Below are positions 34,651 to 44,964 of a stretch of DNA of 64,000 bases, one piece after another. The stretch's first letter is position 1; every line of letters starts with the position of its first letter. The position numbers and the translations under genes are program-made. Below the pieces are notes generated by a model. The model did not search any database. It saw nothing but the letters and a program-made list of their open reading frames with translations, and had not been told where the DNA came from. The stretch is from NCBI GenBank assembly GCA_014218235.1, contig CM024758.1, forward strand, positions 100,291,698 through 100,355,697, in the 5' to 3' direction. This DNA is from Colocasia esculenta. Its lineage: Eukaryota > Streptophyta > Magnoliopsida > Alismatales > Araceae.

Positions 34651-36538
34651 AGTAGGGAGAGAAGAAAAGAAATGGAGAGCTAGAGTGTGAAGAGTGGGAA
34701 TGATTGCCTTGGAAAGCTTGAAATTATACTTCAGAGGATACATAGAGAATGAAGTACTTGAAGAAGGATTTTGTTCTACAGGTTAGGAGCTAGATGGAGG
34801 AGGATTGGATGGTTGAGATGGAATAGGTTGAGAGGAAGGTGGAGGTTGTTGTTCAACAATAGAAGGAGTATGAGCAGTAATGGTGGTAGAAGGAGTTGGG
34901 TCAATAGTAGCAGGGAGAGGAGTTGGATCAGTAGAAGGAGAGGAAATGGTCAAAGGCTGAGAAGGAAAGACAGGTTGACCATCCTTATGGAGTTTCCTTC
35001 TAACCCTCCTCTTAAAGATCTTGACCTTGGGGTCGGCATCTACCTCCATGGGTTGATCCTGAGACTCTAAAGGCTACTCAGACACTGACTCCTTCTGCTG
35101 TTGCTGCTGTTGCATTTGTTCTAGCTCAACAACAAGAACCTCTAATAGTGCAGACACTACCTCAGACTGCTTCTACTGCTGCTGTGGCTCTTGTTGTTGT
35201 TGCTGTTGTTCTTCTAGTGGTTGCTGCTCCTCTGGATGTGCAGTGGGTGGAGTAGGAGACTTCCTTGTGCCCTGTTGGCACACCAACTGTAGCAAAAGGT
35301 CCTCCATCTGTTGGACCTCCTCTGACACATAATCAAACTTGACAACAATTTGTTGGGCTTTCAATTGTAGTACTGTCAAGACTTCTTTCTGCTTCATCAT
35401 CAAATTTATCAAACACTCTGTACTGCTACTGGTGGAGCCCTGAGCACTTGGCCAGGTCTCAATGGGTGGTAGAGAGACATGAGGAACTCCCTCAAATGTA
35501 GGCTCAAAAGGAGTAGAGCTTGGAATATCTTCTTCTTCTTGTGCTACTCCCTTGCCCCTCAAATATCTTAGCACTTGATTTATAGTGTCTTCTGGTGCAT
35601 CTTCCTCTAGGGATGGGACAGGAACTTGAGCTTGCTCTTGTTCTTATTCTGGTATAGGTACTTCTATTCTGACTTCTTCAGTGCCAAACTGTGGAGGCTG
35701 GACTGTTGGAATAGATGAGGAGCTCTGTGCCTCATCAAGATAAACTTCATGAGAGCACTTAGGCACAGAGTCCTTGGTCCAATAATTTTTCAGACTTGCT
35801 CTCTAGACTGTAGTGGCTTCTCTTCAGGGTTGACAATCCTATCTTCTCCTTTACAACCATAGATATTTCACCACTTAAGTCAACTGAGAATCTCTTGAAA
35901 ATGAGGGTCAGCAGGGGTCCATAGGGAAGGGACTCTTGCAAATTCCTAGACTATGCCATCCTCTCCAAAATGATAGAGGGCAGGTCCTTATGTCTCTGTG
36001 TAGCCCAAAAGAGTAAACTGCCATCTCTGGCAGTGATAGAGGAGTCAGTACCTACTCTAGGAGTGATGATGTTGGTGATGATTGAGTGAAGTAACCTCTT
36101 CTCTATGGATAACTCATTGACTAGGAGCCTTTTCTTGCAGACAGATCCCAAACTCCTGATAACTCCTAAACACTGCTTCTCCATGGACACTGCTTCTCTA
36201 ATTTTGTGTCTGGAATTAGGGCAATCCAAAATATCCACTAACAATTCTTCAGAAACAGTGATAGTTGTACCCTTAACTGACCCTGTAACTGAACCTTCGG
36301 CTGTGACTTGGAGGGAAAAATAAAATGCCTTGAGAGCACCCTCGAAAGACAGTTCAGCAATCTGACACAGCTTCGACCATCCCATCGCTGCTAGGGTTTC
36401 CTCTACCTAAACTAGCCTACCAAACAACTGACTGAAGTCAACTACCTTCCCGGGGCAGATGGAGGCTTTTGCAGAAGATAAACCTTGGAATTGTTCTGGG
36501 GTGAACAGAGTTCCTTCTGGAGCCCTAGATGAGTCCAT
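34651..36538 (-). pseudogene. SIRE-A second ORF (after pol), N-terminal and middle part
   Basis: It starts with ATG at 36538-36536 (MDSSRAPEGTLFTPEQF...). After an in-frame stop near 36405 it runs on as a block (36385-35951) with GWSKLCQIAELSFEGALKAF and ITVSEELLVDILDCPNS. This resembles the plant retroelement domain often labelled 'putative plant transposon protein'. Further blocks (35941-35759, 35574-35173, 35049-34783) include a probable helical stretch, a Gln-rich tract (35173-35215) and a Pro/Ser/Thr-rich region. It is cut at 34651 by gypsy B and continues at 9847. Its role is not known to me; several stops make it a pseudogene. Confidence 0.6.
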
Positions 36539-37159
36539 CTAGATGAAAAACGAAAGACCAGACTCAAAGGAATGATAAAGAGTTGTCGAAAGAGTTCACA
36601 GAGGTCAAAGATCCTACCTTTCTTCAGAAATGGGGAGAAAATCTGTAGATACTCTGAAGACTATTCCGTCGAGGTGAACACCTCGTGCGGGAACCAGGTA
36701 GAAGACGACAAAGGAGTCGGAGAGACTTCAAACGGGTGATTTGGGGAAAAAGGAGGAAAGGTCCTAATATGGAAGGAGAATATGTAACAGACCATTGATG
36801 AGAAGATGAACGGATGGGATTAAATGAGTGAACCGTTATCATAAATTCCTCTTTAAATAAAATTTTAAAATGCCCCCTTTTTATTATTAATTAAATTATA
36901 TATATATGTATATTAAAAAAATAGACTCCGACTTCATAAACTCTGACTTTAGAAGAGTCGAAGTACATGCTCCGACTTTACAAAAGTCGCAGTACATAAC
37001 TCCGACTTCATGAGAGTCGTAGTAGACTCCGACTTCATGAGAGTCGCAGCCTACACTTCGACATCAGAACAAATGAAGTTCCAACACAGAGAGAAAATTT
37101 TAACAAAGAATTTGAACATACACCATAGAAAATGAATCAGGGTTGCACATACATATTTC
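36539..37159 (-). other. SIRE-A spacer between pol and second ORF
   Basis: A non-coding AT-rich spacer that includes the hairpin cluster at 36925-37080. It may hold sequences needed to express the second ORF (a subgenomic RNA promoter or splice acceptor), but I see nothing decisive. Confidence 0.5.
36925..37080. repeat. Hairpin-unit cluster in SIRE-A internal spacer
   Basis: Four clear units plus a degraded one. Each has arms like ACTCCGACTT and AAGTCGNAGT around a loop of about 5 nt (for instance 37001-37025). Unit length is 25 nt, except the first, which has an extra 15 nt. Same architecture as in the U3 cluster at 7849-8154, but with a distinct consensus (CTCCG against CTTCG). Confidence 0.85.
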
Positions 37160-37851
37160 TCATCTTATTGATGTAAATCTATCTTCAGGAAGAGGTTTAG
37201 TAAATATATCTACTAATTGATTATCTGTAAAGACAAAATCAAGTAAAATATCACCATTACTTACATGGTCCCTGATGAAATGTTGTCTGACCTCAATATG
37301 TTTGGTTCTTGAATGTTGAATTAGATCTTGGTCAAGTTAATTACGCTTGTGTTGTCACACAGCATTGGAATTTCGTGAAGTGTTTGAACATAATCTTCCA
37401 GTTGATGTTTGATCCACAGCAGTTGAGCGCAGCAACTTCTAGTTGCAATGTATTCTGCTTCTATTGTGGACAAAGCTACTGAATTCTATTTTCTAGAAGA
37501 CTAGGAGATTAAGCATCCTGCAAGAATTTGACAAGTACCACTGGTGCTTTTTCTATCTATTTTGCATCCAGCATAGTCGGCATCACTATATCCAATCAAT
37601 TTGAAATCAGAACATCTGGGATACCATAAACCCAATATACTAGTGTTTATAAGATATCTAAAAATTCTTTTAATAGCACTAACATAAGATTCTTTTGGAT
37701 CAGCTTGAAATCTAGCACACAAACATACACTGAACATTATATCTGATCTACTGGCAGTAAGATAGAGTAATGACCCAATCATACCTCTATAGATCTTTTG
37801 ATCTACTTTCTTGCCATGTGGATCACTATCTAACTTAATTCTTGAGCTCAT
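37160..37851 (-). pseudogene. SIRE-A RNase H (pol C-terminus)
   Basis: The minus-strand block 37851-37501 has HGKKVDQKIYRGMIGSLLYL and YSDADYAGCKIDRKSTSGTC, the copia connection and RNase H start (first catalytic Asp in YSDADYAG). The rest (37500-37160) is decayed by stops and an indel but ends with [17 protein letters not shown] and a stop at 37160-37162, the classic copia pol C-terminus. Confidence 0.9.
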
Positions 37852-37859
37852 GGGTGTTC

Positions 37860-38501
37860 CTAAAGGCTTACACTTGTCAAAACTATATTTAGAAAGTAAA
37901 TCTGAAATGTATTTCGTTTGACAGATGTCAGTACCTTTCTTGGTCTGCTTGATTTACAACCAAGAAAATAATTAAGCTCACCCATCATGCTCATCTCAAA
38001 CTCACTTTGCATAAGGTTTTCAAAGAATTTGCAAAGTGATTCATTAGTAGAACCAAAAATAATATCATCAACATATATTTGTACAATCAAGATTCCTTCT
38101 GAAAATTTCTTAATAAATAGGGTGCTATCTACTTTACCTCTTACAAAATCATGTGATATAAGATAAGCACTTAGTCTTTCATACCAAGATCTTGGAGCTT
38201 GTTTCAGACCATACAATGCTTCCTTTAAACAGAAAACATGATTAGGATGCTTAGTATCTTCAAAACCAGGTGGTTGCTCAATATAAACTTCTTCTTTTTT
38301 GAAACCATTCAAAAACGCACTTTTAACATCCATTTGAAATAAATTGATGTTAAGAGAACATGTATATGCTAAAAGAATTCTAATTGCCTCTAATCTAGCA
38401 ACTGGAGCATAAGTTTCATCAAAATCAATGCCTTCCTCTTGGGAGTATCCTTGTGCTACCAGTCTGGCCTTATTCCTGGTGATTACTCCTGATTCATCCA
38501 T
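37860..38501 (-). pseudogene. SIRE-A reverse transcriptase
   Basis: A minus-strand block of 213 residues with [47 protein letters not shown] and the catalytic [11 protein letters not shown]. All are canonical Ty1/copia RT motifs, and the catalytic Y-V-D-D is intact. A frameshift after FLGCK (near 37955) breaks the link to RNase H. RT copies the element RNA into cDNA in the particle. Confidence 0.92.
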
Positions 38502-39190
38502 TTTATTTCTGAAGACCCATCTGGTCCAATAACTGGATGGTCTGAAGGTCTAGGTACAAGTGTTCAAACCTGGCTGCGTGGAACTAGTTAAGTTCTTCTT
38601 GCATATCTAGGATCCAAAATTCATCAGCCAGTGCATCATTGATTATCCTAGGCTCAATTTGAGAAACAAATGCAGAGAAATCACAGGGATTTTCTCCTTA
38701 TACAGCTCATAAGGTGTCTTCTTCAGGATTGATATGATCATGCATCTGTTGATGATGTAGCAGGCTGTGTTGACTGCTTCTGCCCAGAAATATCTTGGTA
38801 GATTGTATTATGTAAGCATAGTTCTGGCCATGTCCAGCAGTGTTATGTTCTTCCTTTCTACTACGCCATTCTGTTGAGGTGTTCTTCGTGCAGAGAAGTT
38901 GTGTTCTATGCCATTTTCTTCATAGAACCTTACAAATTCTTCATTCTTGAATTCTCCACCATGATCAGATCTAATGCTGATTATCTGAAATTTCTAGTTC
39001 TTCTATACTAATTTGCTGAACTTCAGAAAAGCTGAGAATGTTTCTGATTTGGCTTCCAAAAAGGATACCCAAGTGTACCTTGAGTAATCATCTACAATTA
39101 CATAGCCATACACTTTTCCTCCAAAACTTACTATTCTTATAGGTCCAAATAAATCCATGTGAATGAGTTCCAAAGGCTTGGAAGTTGTAA
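38502..39190 (-). pseudogene. SIRE-A integrase core, interrupted by stops
   Basis: Minus-strand translation in changing frames shows the integrase core: IVDDYSRYTWV (first catalytic Asp region), SDHGGEFKNEEF (second Asp region) and NFSARRTPQQNGVVERKN with the catalytic Glu, the D,D-35-E arrangement. It follows the pre-integrase domain and precedes RT. Stops and at least one frameshift split it. Confidence 0.8.
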
Positions 39191-39193
39191 CTA

Positions 39194-39778
39194 CTATTTT
39201 GGACTAAAATGATATCTTGGTCTGCTTTCCCTTTGCACAGGCTGTACAGATTCTAGATTCCAAATTTCAGATTTCTTCAGTTTAAGCTTCAGAAGACCTT
39301 TAACTAGACCATGCTTGAGTAGTTTCTTGATCACTGATGTGCTTGCATGTCCTAGTCTTTTGTGCCATAGATCAGTTTCTTCACTCTTGGTAGTTGCAAG
39401 ACACAAATTTACTTCTTTTAATTCTGCTAGTTGTAGAGTGTACAGATTTTTGAATCTTTGCACTTCAAAAACTATTTTTCCATCCTTTTGAATAATGCAT
39501 TTATCATTCTGAAATCTTACTAAGTGACCTTTGTCACACAGTTGACTGATGCTAATGAGAATGTGCTTTAATCCTTCTACATATATGACATCTTCTATTA
39601 AATCTTTTTCTTGTGTTCCTACTATTCCACATCCTAACACTTTGCCTCTTCCATTATCTCCATAAGTGACTTGACCAATCTCATCTCTAAAACTTGTAAA
39701 TAACTTTCTCTCACCTGTCATATGCCTTGAGCACCCACTATCCAAATACCATTTGGATGCTCTCAGGCGACCCTGCAA
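39194..39778 (-). pseudogene. SIRE-A protease and pre-integrase domain
   Basis: This block contains WYLDSGCSRHMTGERKLF (copia aspartic protease active site D-S-G-C) followed by DLWHKRLGHAS, the gag-pre-integrase zinc-binding motif. The D-S-G is intact. It follows decayed gag sequence and runs into the integrase core. Confidence 0.9.
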
Positions 39779-39973
39779 ACAAGTTTAAGTTGTAACTTTT
39801 GGTACCCAAATCTTCTTGGGTCCTTGATGGTTAGTCTTAGGAATCCAACATAAGTGTCTAGTTGTGCATGTGCTGACAGTGTATCCTAGTTGGTTACAAT
39901 GACTACATCATAGATCAAATGCATTCTTTATATGTGTAGTGTTTCTAGAGTTCAGTTTTTGTTTATAAACATA

Positions 39974-41088
39974 CTAATTTACCTTTCTAGGATTTTTAAT
40001 TCCCTTTTCCTTTACAAATTTAGGAGTTAGATATTTTTTAGGATAGATAATATTCTTTTCATTGGTTGGATGTGTATATCCTACTCCACATTTCTTTTTA
40101 CCAGTTCTAGCACCTTTCAGTTTTACAAATAGAGATGTTTTACAACTTGTAATTTTATCTATGGTGGCTCTTAAGCAGTTATTTTCTTCTCTTAATTTTT
40201 CTTCATCCTTTAATTCTTTTAGATTTGACTCAATTTCCATGATTTTACTATTTTTTTTTTAAATCTTCACGCAATAGTTCATTTGATCTTTAGTTTCATT
40301 TAGGTTTGTCCTAATCTTTCTACTTCATCTTTTAGAAGAGCATTAGATTTTTCTTGATTCAGTAGATTAATCTTAACTTTTCATTTATTTAACTACTGTT
40401 TTTTATTTTTCATACAATTCATTGAATGCATCCTCTAAGCTATCAGAATCGGATTCTGAACATGAAGTAAAAGAAGTTTCAAAATTTACCTGATCTAGTC
40501 CTACCATGAGGGCTAGATTTGCTTTTTCTTCTTCTTCTGATTCCGAGCTTGAAGAGTCTGAACTTGTAGCTTCTTCATTATCCCATGCTGCTGCCATTAC
40601 CTTTTTCTTGTACTTTCTGAGTTTCCTTTCTTTGCCTTTCTTCTTTACAGATCTTTCAGCTGGATCCTTCTTCTTTAGCTTGGGACATTCAGATTTGTAA
40701 TGTCCTGGTTGATTGCACTCGTAACAAGTTGGTTCTTTCTTATTATCCTTCTTGAAAAATCTCTTTGAACCAAACTTCTTCTTTTTAGTAAGAATCCTTT
40801 GCAGCTTCCTTGACAGCATGACATCATCATCACTGTCATCTGATTTTTCTTTTGAATCATCAGAGGAAGAGGAATCTGTAGCTTTCAAAGCATTTGACAA
40901 TTTCTTTTTCAATGAACCTTCAGAAAATCTTTCCATATTGATTTCATGAGCCATTAAAGAGCTAATTTATTTATCAATAGAAAGTTGAGTTAAATCACGT
41001 GCCTCTTCAATAGCAGTGACCTTGGGGGTCCAGACATGAGTTAATGACCTTAGAATTTTCCTTACTATTTCTTCATTAGTATAGAAAT
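39974..41088 (-). pseudogene. SIRE-A gag, N-terminally truncated
   Basis: It starts mid-gene at 41088 with FYTNEEIVRKILRSL and WTPKVTAIEEA, a conserved part of copia Gag (UBN2-type domain) that has a counterpart in the gag at 55077. After a stop it continues as 40954-40403 with a Ser/Asp-rich region, the intact CCHC knuckle CYECNQPGHYKSEC and an acidic segment. A Lys/Glu-rich, probably coiled-coil block follows (40240-39974). The N-terminal half and the 5' LTR are lost at the junction with gypsy-D DNA. Confidence 0.85.
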
Positions 41089-42095
41089 GAGAATTGTTGA
41101 TTAAAGAAAGAGTGAATGAGCAAGTTATTGAACTGGAATAGATTTTTGAAACTAGTTAAGGATCAATAGTGGGTAAGCAAATGGCAGTTCTAAATAGGAG
41201 GTGATTATTGTTAGTAGAAGTACTTGATATATGTTGCAGTGTTATAGTGAGATTTTGTGAGAGTCTAAGAAAATGTTCAGTGTGTTGTAATAGTTATAGT
41301 AGAGTAATGGTATAAGGTCAAGTAAAAGGGCCAGTGTTAATTTGAGTAAGATTTAGAGAGTCAGCAAGATCAGAATAGAAGTCAAGAAAGGTGTTTCGAC
41401 TTTTGAGAAATGGGATTAAATTCAGTAAAGTCAGTAAGAGATGGAAGATGGAGAAGGAGAAAAGAAAGAAGTTCAAGAAAGAGAAGAAATGATGAATGTA
41501 GGATTTTCAGTATCAGTAACATTGTATGGCAAAAATGGTTTCAATGAATAAGAATAGAGATGTGGCAGTAAGGTACCTTAAAGGCAAAAGAAAAAATATG
41601 AGACATAAAGAGATTGTTTATTTTAGTGGAATAAAGTTCAATTCAATAGTACATATGGTATAATGAAAGGGAGATGAATAAAATGTTTTAAGAAATCAGT
41701 ATTAAGAATTATGGAATTTTTATGTGTTTCAGTCAGGAATTTGTGTATAGTAAAGGAATAGTTAAAGTTTTGCTTAATTAGTTGATTTTGATATTGGTCA
41801 GAAGATGCATTTGCAGTCAGTTAGTATGATGTTTAAAGGATGACTAGCAGAATGTTAGAAAGTATGGGAAGACAGTCATGGTAATTGTAAATGAAAGCAG
41901 ATCTCAGCAAGTGTGAAAGGGAACAAGGATCAGTTAAGAATCAGTAAGGTAAGCATAATAAGAAAGTTAGAAATCGGTCTTGCAGAGTTAAAGGAATCAC
42001 AACTAATTGAGTACAGGACGAGTTAGTAGAGTTTACAGTGGAATGTGTATGGTATCTTCTGGGTAGTTTAGTGCAGTAATCAGAGAACTGTAGAA
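41089..42095 (+). mobile_element. Decayed internal DNA of gypsy D remnant (left part)
   Basis: A purine-rich stretch with many stops in all frames and no recognisable domain. It joins SIRE-A gag at 41088/41089 and continues across the solo LTR (42096-44204) into 44205-44964, which ends in a gypsy polypurine tract and LTR. Assigned to the same element by position only. Confidence 0.4.
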
Positions 42096-44209
42096 TGATG
42101 ATCAGTTTATCCCCATATAATTTCATTAATTATATGCCTACTTTGGTGATTAACAAAACTTCAATAAAGTATTATCTAACATATTTTATGAAGCTTAGTC
42201 ACAGGAAATAAATCAGGTAAAATCAAGCAAAACATGTAAGTATTCTTACACTATAGGATTTAAAGTTCAAAGCATGAAATTTTTCAAAGTACACATCGAC
42301 TTCCTATGTGATATAACGATTTCATTAGAACCATAACGATTTCTACACTTCTATCGATTTCAGTTTCACAAGGATTTCATAAGTATCATATCGATTTGCT
42401 CTCACAATGATTTGGTAAGTGAGAACAACGATTTGCTCTCACAACGATTTGGTAAGTGAGAACAACGATTTGCTCTCACAACGATTTGGCAACGATTTGT
42501 TCTCACAACGATTTGATAAGTGAGAACAACGATTTGCTCTCACAACAATTTGTTAAGTGAGAACAACAATTTGCTCTCACAATGATTTGTTAAGTGAGAA
42601 CAATGATTTGGTCTCACAATGATTTGCTTTCACATCGATTTGATAAGTTACATAACGACTTGTTCGCTGTAACGATTGATAAGTCTCACATCGACTTGGT
42701 CGCCGTAACGATTTGATAAGTTTCATATCGACTTGGTCACCACAACGATTCGACAAGTTACATAACGATTTGGTCACTGTAACGACTCGATGAGTTACAC
42801 AACGATTTGGTTGCTGTAATGATTCGATAAGTCACAATAATGACTTGGTCAGTGTAACGATTCAATAAAGCAAACAACGATTTGATCACTGCATCGATTC
42901 GATAAGTAAAACAACGATTTGATACCTGCAACGATTTGCTTATGTGTGAAACAACGATTTGCTTATAACGACTTACTTGTTCACACAACGATTTCATAAG
43001 TTATACAACTGTTTCATTATCATAACGACTTCATAGATTACATCGACTTGATATTCAAATATATTTTCAAATATTGAGTCAAAGTTTTCCCATCCGTTAC
43101 TCTAGCATCCATGCATTTGATGGGACTGTACATTTCACTGCACGATGCATATCTGGATATCTTCTATTCTTATATGTCTATAAGAAATCTTTTTTCTGAA
43201 AGCAGAATGACTTTTCTATTATGGTGAATAGTCCTACTACATGGATTCTAACGTTGATTGACAACAAGAGACAACATAGCTGTCTATAGTTTTTATTTAT
43301 TATGTGCAGATCTCTGACAGCACAACCTCATACAATGATTGGACAAAATAGAGGTTGAAGGATATCTAGAAGGATCTACTCTTTGCGTGCATAGAACAAA
43401 AAGGTGTTTAACGAATAGTGTACCTGGTTCTCACCTATACCATGCAGTCTAACGTATACCAGAGCTAGAGACACACGGACATCTCAACGACTATTTTAGA
43501 AAGAGATGATTTTTACAAGACTCAAGACTCCTGGCAAGATAACTTTGAAGTGTTCAAAAATTGCAACGAAAAATCTGGAAGTCATAGAGTCTTAGCGAAA
43601 GAGCTTCTTGCTTTCCACTCCAACCTTGTAGCTCTTGCTCTCCGTGCATCATCGTTGTTAGTTTTGGAGAGCCCTTGTGATCTGAGAGATTTCATTATTG
43701 TAGATTTTTCTCTCTCAGTCACTGCCTCAGATCAAGCGTTTGCTATAAGCTTGGTCTAGGGGCATTTCACTGTTTTCTAACTTTATTGAGAAGTTCCTCT
43801 TAGTGTGTGAAGAGAAGACCTGTTGAAAACAGGTGGTGAGTGTTCCCTTCGTGTTGAAGGAAGACCTGTGAATCAGGGTGTTGTTTTCCTCTTCGGGTTG
43901 TGAAGAGAAGGCCAGCTGCGGCTGGATGTGTAAGTGTCTTTGAGGGGGACTGTACCCTTGGGTAGTGAAATCCTGAGTTGTTGCTCAGGGACTGGACGTA
44001 GGACTCCTTGGGATAGGAGGTCCGAACCAGGATAAAAATTCCCGGTGTTGTGATTGCATGCTTGTGTTTGTTGTCTTCTTTATTTCTAACACTAACAATC
44101 GAACGTAGTGTTTTGTGTTGAACATTTTTATTAACCGGTCTTAATGCTATTCGAAATTTAAGAATCCCATTCACCCTCCCTCTGGGCTTGCTAGCTGGGC
44201 AACACAGAA
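42091..44209 (+). mobile_element. Solo LTR of SIRE-b copia family (42096-44204)
   Basis: 2109 bp, from TGATGATCAGTTTATCCCC to ...AGCTGGGCAACA. It matches the 5' LTR at 62115-63895. Flanks are TAGAA (42091-42095) and CAGAA (44205-44209), a 5-bp duplication with one mismatch. No primer-binding site follows, so it is a solo LTR left by LTR-LTR recombination. It interrupts gypsy-D internal DNA. Confidence 0.85.
42295..43047. repeat. AACGATTTG repeat cluster in SIRE-b LTR
   Basis: More than 30 copies of (A/C)AACGATTTG or close variants (TCGATTTG, ACGACTTG, ACAATTTG) occur in 750 bp. In the left part copies sit inside short inverted arms GTGAGA...TCTCAC, and some are spaced every 16-18 nt. On the minus strand the cluster gives a spurious Ser/Leu/Arg-rich open frame (42577-42997). 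Confidence 0.9.
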
Positions 44210-44964
44210 TTGCAGTACTATGGTAAATGTTTTGAAACAGATGGCAGAGAAATTGAAAGGAAACAGTATAGATGAAATGGTTGTATTAAAGGATCATAGA
44301 TTTAGTTTGGTTTATGGATTAGAGCTCAGAAATTGTAGTATTAAGCATTTGGTTAATTAAAGAAGAATTTGGTTTCAGAAAGTGTAAAGAAAGTTTGATT
44401 TTGGATGGATATGTCAGTTATTGGTAATGCGTTGAGTACAGAACAGTTTGGGGTAGAGAACTATTACAGAATGGAAATGGGTATCTCATATAAGTGAATC
44501 AGTTAATGGAAGTCAAGTATATCAGTGAAATGTAAGTAGGACTGAGGCAGAGTTATAGTTAACAAAATGTTAGCACCGAGAAATGATGTATTAGAAGATG
44601 CTTTAGTGTGGTAGAATAATTAGAGGCAGTGGGTTTATGATAAAGGATTTCTAGAAGTAAAATGGCATAGAAAGGAATGTAGCAAAGATAGCTAGGAAAA
44701 TGTGGAAGTAGGTTGAGTCCAAGGAGATAAAGCACTTACAGTAGGATAGTTTTGCTCGGGTTATGAAAGAAAGTGAAACAGAAAGAGAGCAGTAATGAAT
44801 TGATTAAGGCAGGTAAAGCAAAAAGTTTGAAGAGCAGTTAGTATGAAACCATGAAGTGTATCCTTCTTGTTCTGTGTATGGCTTTATTTCTTTTTAGGTG
44901 GTAGTCTGAGTTACCGTGGTTCTGAATGTCGAGGACGACATTTCTTTTTTAGGTGGTGGTAATG
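44205..44964 (+). mobile_element. Gypsy D remnant: 3' end of internal region with polypurine tract
   Basis: Mostly unreadable purine-rich DNA. The last bases read, in one frame, L-N-V-E-D-D-I-S-F-L-G-G-G, equivalent to the N-F-E-D-E-I-x-x-x-G-G that ends chromovirus pol just before the LTR. The overlapping AGGTGGTGG is a decayed polypurine tract. Integrase is not recognisable. Confidence 0.6.

Larger units (their letters stand above)
6354..41088 (-). mobile_element. SIRE/Maximus-type copia element 'SIRE-A' (5'-truncated, interrupted)
   Basis: Read on the minus strand the parts run in order: gag (41088-39974), protease/pre-integrase (39778-39194), integrase (39190-38502), RT (38501-37860), RNase H (37851-37160), a spacer with hairpin repeats, a second ORF (36538-34651, continuing at 9847-8581), polypurine tract and 3' LTR (8355-6354). 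Pol order PR-INT-RT-RH is Ty1/copia, and a long extra ORF after pol with a 2-kb LTR fits SIRE/Maximus. The second ORF is interrupted by gypsy B (9848-34650). The 5' LTR and gag N-terminus are missing: the element is cut at 41088 by gypsy-D DNA. Without the insertion the remnant would be about 9.9 kb. Confidence 0.85.

Noticed and set aside
42577..42997. Minus-strand open frames rich in Ser, Leu and Arg
   Set aside because: They are a by-product of the AACGATTTG repeat array and are not kept in the related LTR at 62115.
42295..43047. CRISPR-like array of AACGATTTG repeats
   Set aside because: Repeats are only 9-10 nt, spacing varies and the cluster lies inside a plant LTR; there are no cas genes and the host is eukaryotic.
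43550..43759. 69-codon plus-strand open frame near the end of the SIRE-b solo LTR
   Set aside because: It is in the R/U5 part of the LTR; the corresponding part of the LTR at 62115 is not open in that frame.
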